Below, in pieces: positions 62,383 to 64,000 of a stretch of 64,000 bases of DNA; position 1 is the first letter of the stretch; each line of letters starts with the position of its first letter. The notes beneath the pieces are model-generated. The model had not been told where the DNA came from. It worked only from the letters and a program-made list of their open reading frames with translations, and made no database searches. This stretch comes from Streptomyces sp. CC208A (GTDB lineage Bacteria; Actinomycetota; Actinomycetes; Streptomycetales; Streptomycetaceae). The DNA lies in contig NZ_JASCXN010000009.1 of the NCBI RefSeq assembly GCF_030010625.1, positions 1 through 64,000 of the forward strand, written 5' to 3'. The position numbers and the translations under genes were made by a program.

Positions 62383-64000
62383 GTGACCAGCCTCGAACCG
62401 CAGCACGCGACCGAAGACCAGGAACCGTGGGGGTCCCCCCTGCTCGAGCGAAGCCGAGAGCTCGGGGGAGGCTACGCCGCGGCCCGGCTGCGCCTTCTCC
62501 AGGAGAAGGCGCGGACCGGGCCGGAGCGCCGCACCGCCCTCGCCCGCCTCACCGACGACTGGCTCGCCGGCCTCTTCGCCGCCGCCGCGCCCCCGCGCGG
62601 CACCGCCCTCGTCGCCGTCGGCGGCTACGGCCGCGGCGAACTCTCCCCCCGCAGCGACCTCGACCTCCTCCTGCTCCACGACGGCACCGCCGACAAGGCC
62701 GCCGTCGCCGCCCTCGCCGACCGCCTCTGGTACCCCGTCTGGGACCTCGGCCTCGCCCTCGACCACTCGGTCCGCACCCCCGCCCAGGCCCGCGCCACCG
62801 CCGCCGACGACCTCAAGGTCCAGCTCGGCCTCCTCGACGCCCGCCCCCTCGCCGGCGACACCGGCCTCGCCGCCGCCCTGCGCTCCACCGTCCTCGCCGA
62901 CTGGCGCAACCAGGCCGTCCGCCGCCTCCCCGAACTCGCCGAACTCTGCCGCGACCGCGCCGAACGCTCCGGCGAACTCCGCTTCCTCCTCGAACCCGAC
63001 CTCAAGGAGGCCCGCGGCGGCCTCCGCGACGCCCAGGCCCTGCGCGCCGTCGCCGCCTCCTGGCTCGCCGACGCCCCCCGCCACGGCCTCGACACCGCCC
63101 GCCGCCGCCTCCTCGACACCCGCGACGCCCTCCACCTCGCCACCGGCCGCGCCACCGACCGCCTCGCCCTCCAGGAACAGGACGCCGTCGCCAAGGAACT
63201 CGGCCTCCTCGACGCCGACACCCTGCTGCGCGAGGTGTACGAGGCCGCCGGCACCGTCACGTACGCCTCCGACGTCACCTGGCGCGAGGTCGGCCGCGTC
63301 CTCAAGGCCCGCTCCGCCCGCCCCCGGCTCCGTACCCTCCTCGGCGGCCGCACCGGTGCCGGCAAACAGCCCGTGGAACGCACCCCGCTCGCCGAAGGCG
63401 TCGTCGAGATGGACGGCGAGGCCGTCCTCGCCCGCTCCGCGAGGCCGGACCGCGACCCCGTCCTCCCGCTCCGCGCCGCCGCCGCGGCCGCCCAGCACGG
63501 CCTGCCGCTCTCCCCGCACGCCGTACGCCACCTCGCCGCCACCGCGCCGCCGCTGCCCGTGCCCTGGCCCGCCGAGGCCCGCGAGGCCCTCGTCACCCTC
63601 CTCGGCGCCGGCGCCCCCGCCGTCTCCGTCTGGGAGGCCCTGGAGGCCGAAGGGCTCGTCACCCGCCTCCTTCCCGACTGGGAACGCGTCCGCCACCGCC
63701 CCCAGCGCAACCCCGTCCACACCTGGACCGTCGACCGCCACCTCGTCGAGACCGCCGTCCGCGCCGCCTCCCTCACCCGCCGCGTCGGCCGCCCCGACCT
63801 CCTCCTCGTCGCCGCCCTCCTCCACGACATCGGCAAGGGCTGGCCCGGGGACCACTCCACCGCCGGCGAGACCATCGCCCGCGACCTCGCCGCCCGCGTC
63901 GGCTTCGACCGCACCGACACCGCCACCGTCGCCACCGTCGTCCGCCACCACCTCCTCCTCGTCGACACCGCCACCCGCCGCGACCTCGACGACCCCGCCA
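62383..64000 (+). CDS. glnD: PII adenylyl/uridylyltransferase GlnD (partial, runs off the end)
   Basis: At least 539 residues in the window. The nucleotidyltransferase site is VAVGGYGRGELSPRSDLDLLLLHDG (G-rich loop plus D-x-D), and LLHDIGKGWPGDHSTAGE begins an HD domain. The C-terminal ACT domains would lie beyond the window. In Streptomyces it modifies GlnK at Tyr51. GTG 62383 has GAGGAG 8 nt upstream. Residues 16-29 (WGSPLLERSRELGG) come from an in-frame 42-nt repeat element; without it the N-terminus would run from QEP to GYAAARLRLLQE. Confidence 0.93.
   Translation, partial: MTSLEPQHATEDQEPWGSPLLERSRELGGGYAAARLRLLQEKARTGPERRTALARLTDDWLAGLFAAAAPPRGTALVAVGGYGRGELSPRSDLDLLLLHDGTADKAAVAALADRLWYPVWDLGLALDHSVRTPAQARATAADDLKVQLGLLDARPLAGDTGLAAALRSTVLADWRNQAVRRLPELAELCRDRAERSGELRFLLEPDLKEARGGLRDAQALRAVAASWLADAPRHGLDTARRRLLDTRDALHLATGRATDRLALQEQDAVAKELGLLDADTLLREVYEAAGTVTYASDVTWREVGRVLKARSARPRLRTLLGGRTGAGKQPVERTPLAEGVVEMDGEAVLARSARPDRDPVLPLRAAAAAAQHGLPLSPHAVRHLAATAPPLPVPWPAEAREALVTLLGAGAPAVSVWEALEAEGLVTRLLPDWERVRHRPQRNPVHTWTVDRHLVETAVRAASLTRRVGRPDLLLVAALLHDIGKGWPGDHSTAGETIARDLAARVGFDRTDTATVATVVRHHLLLVDTATRRDLDDPA
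62429..62470 (+). repeat. 42-nt palindromic repeat element inside glnD
   Basis: Same family as 12793-12834 (39 of 42 positions identical, opposite orientation). Arms GGGGGTCCCCCC and CTCGGGGGAG, core TGCTCGAGCGAAG. Forty-two nt keeps the glnD frame. Confidence 0.82.

Overview
The window reads as chromosomal Streptomyces DNA. It has very high GC with strongly G/C-biased third codon positions, many GTG starts, tight stop/start overlaps, two conservon operons (cvnABCD), a lysine-tailed HU protein (HupS), NsdA, and the actinobacterial amtB-glnK-glnD operon with GlnR-like boxes. From memory, the gene order matches the S. coelicolor core segment from accE to glnD (about SCO5536 to SCO5585). That comparison is recall, not a search.

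Layout. 1-290: acyl-CoA carboxylase epsilon subunit and a terminator. 308-11048: two tandem minus-strand conservons, each A-B-C-D in transcription order, coding for GTPase-based signalling complexes. They share a 362-bp block of absolute identity. 11049-14293: a long non-coding leader, a small duplicated-motif protein, a fumarylacetoacetase-family enzyme and gltX. 14355-24780: an accessory island with a DUF3800 protein, a GntR regulator divergent from three translationally coupled small genes (two Cys-rich), a complete type I restriction-modification system (hsdM, hsdS, hsdR), a ribbon-helix-helix/PIN-like toxin-antitoxin pair and a HAD hydrolase. The island ends at a five-gene tRNA-Gln/tRNA-Glu cluster (24873-25403).

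25554-36520: ndgR divergent from leuCD, a small conserved protein, hupS, cofC divergent from plsC-gpsA, ddl, a DUF3515 lipoprotein, a stand-alone Lrp/AsnC sensor domain, and thiL-thiD. 36617-47233: rpmB, a DAK2-domain protein, recG carrying a full-length intein with endonuclease motifs, rsmD, coaD, a DivIVA-like coiled-coil protein, a DUF177 protein, rpmF, rnc (absB) and mutM. 47237-58346: an HxlR regulator, a CAP-domain protein, acylphosphatase, a small coiled-coil protein, smc, a sugar porter, a frameshifted LLM oxidoreductase, ftsY and a prim-pol protein. 58784-64000: nsdA, then amtB-glnK-glnD (glnD runs off the end).

The most interesting signals are: (1) an intein in the RecG Walker A loop that starts with Ala and has the Trp/Cys/Thr set expected of class 3 inteins; (2) three copies of a short palindromic repeat inside genes, where the two 42-nt copies keep the frame in gltX and glnD and the 35-nt copy breaks an oxidoreductase gene; (3) apparent gene conversion between the two cvnD genes; (4) a GntR-linked operon of tiny coupled proteins beside a restriction system; (5) a 42-bp perfect palindrome between recG and rsmD; and (6) several phased tandem repeats between genes.
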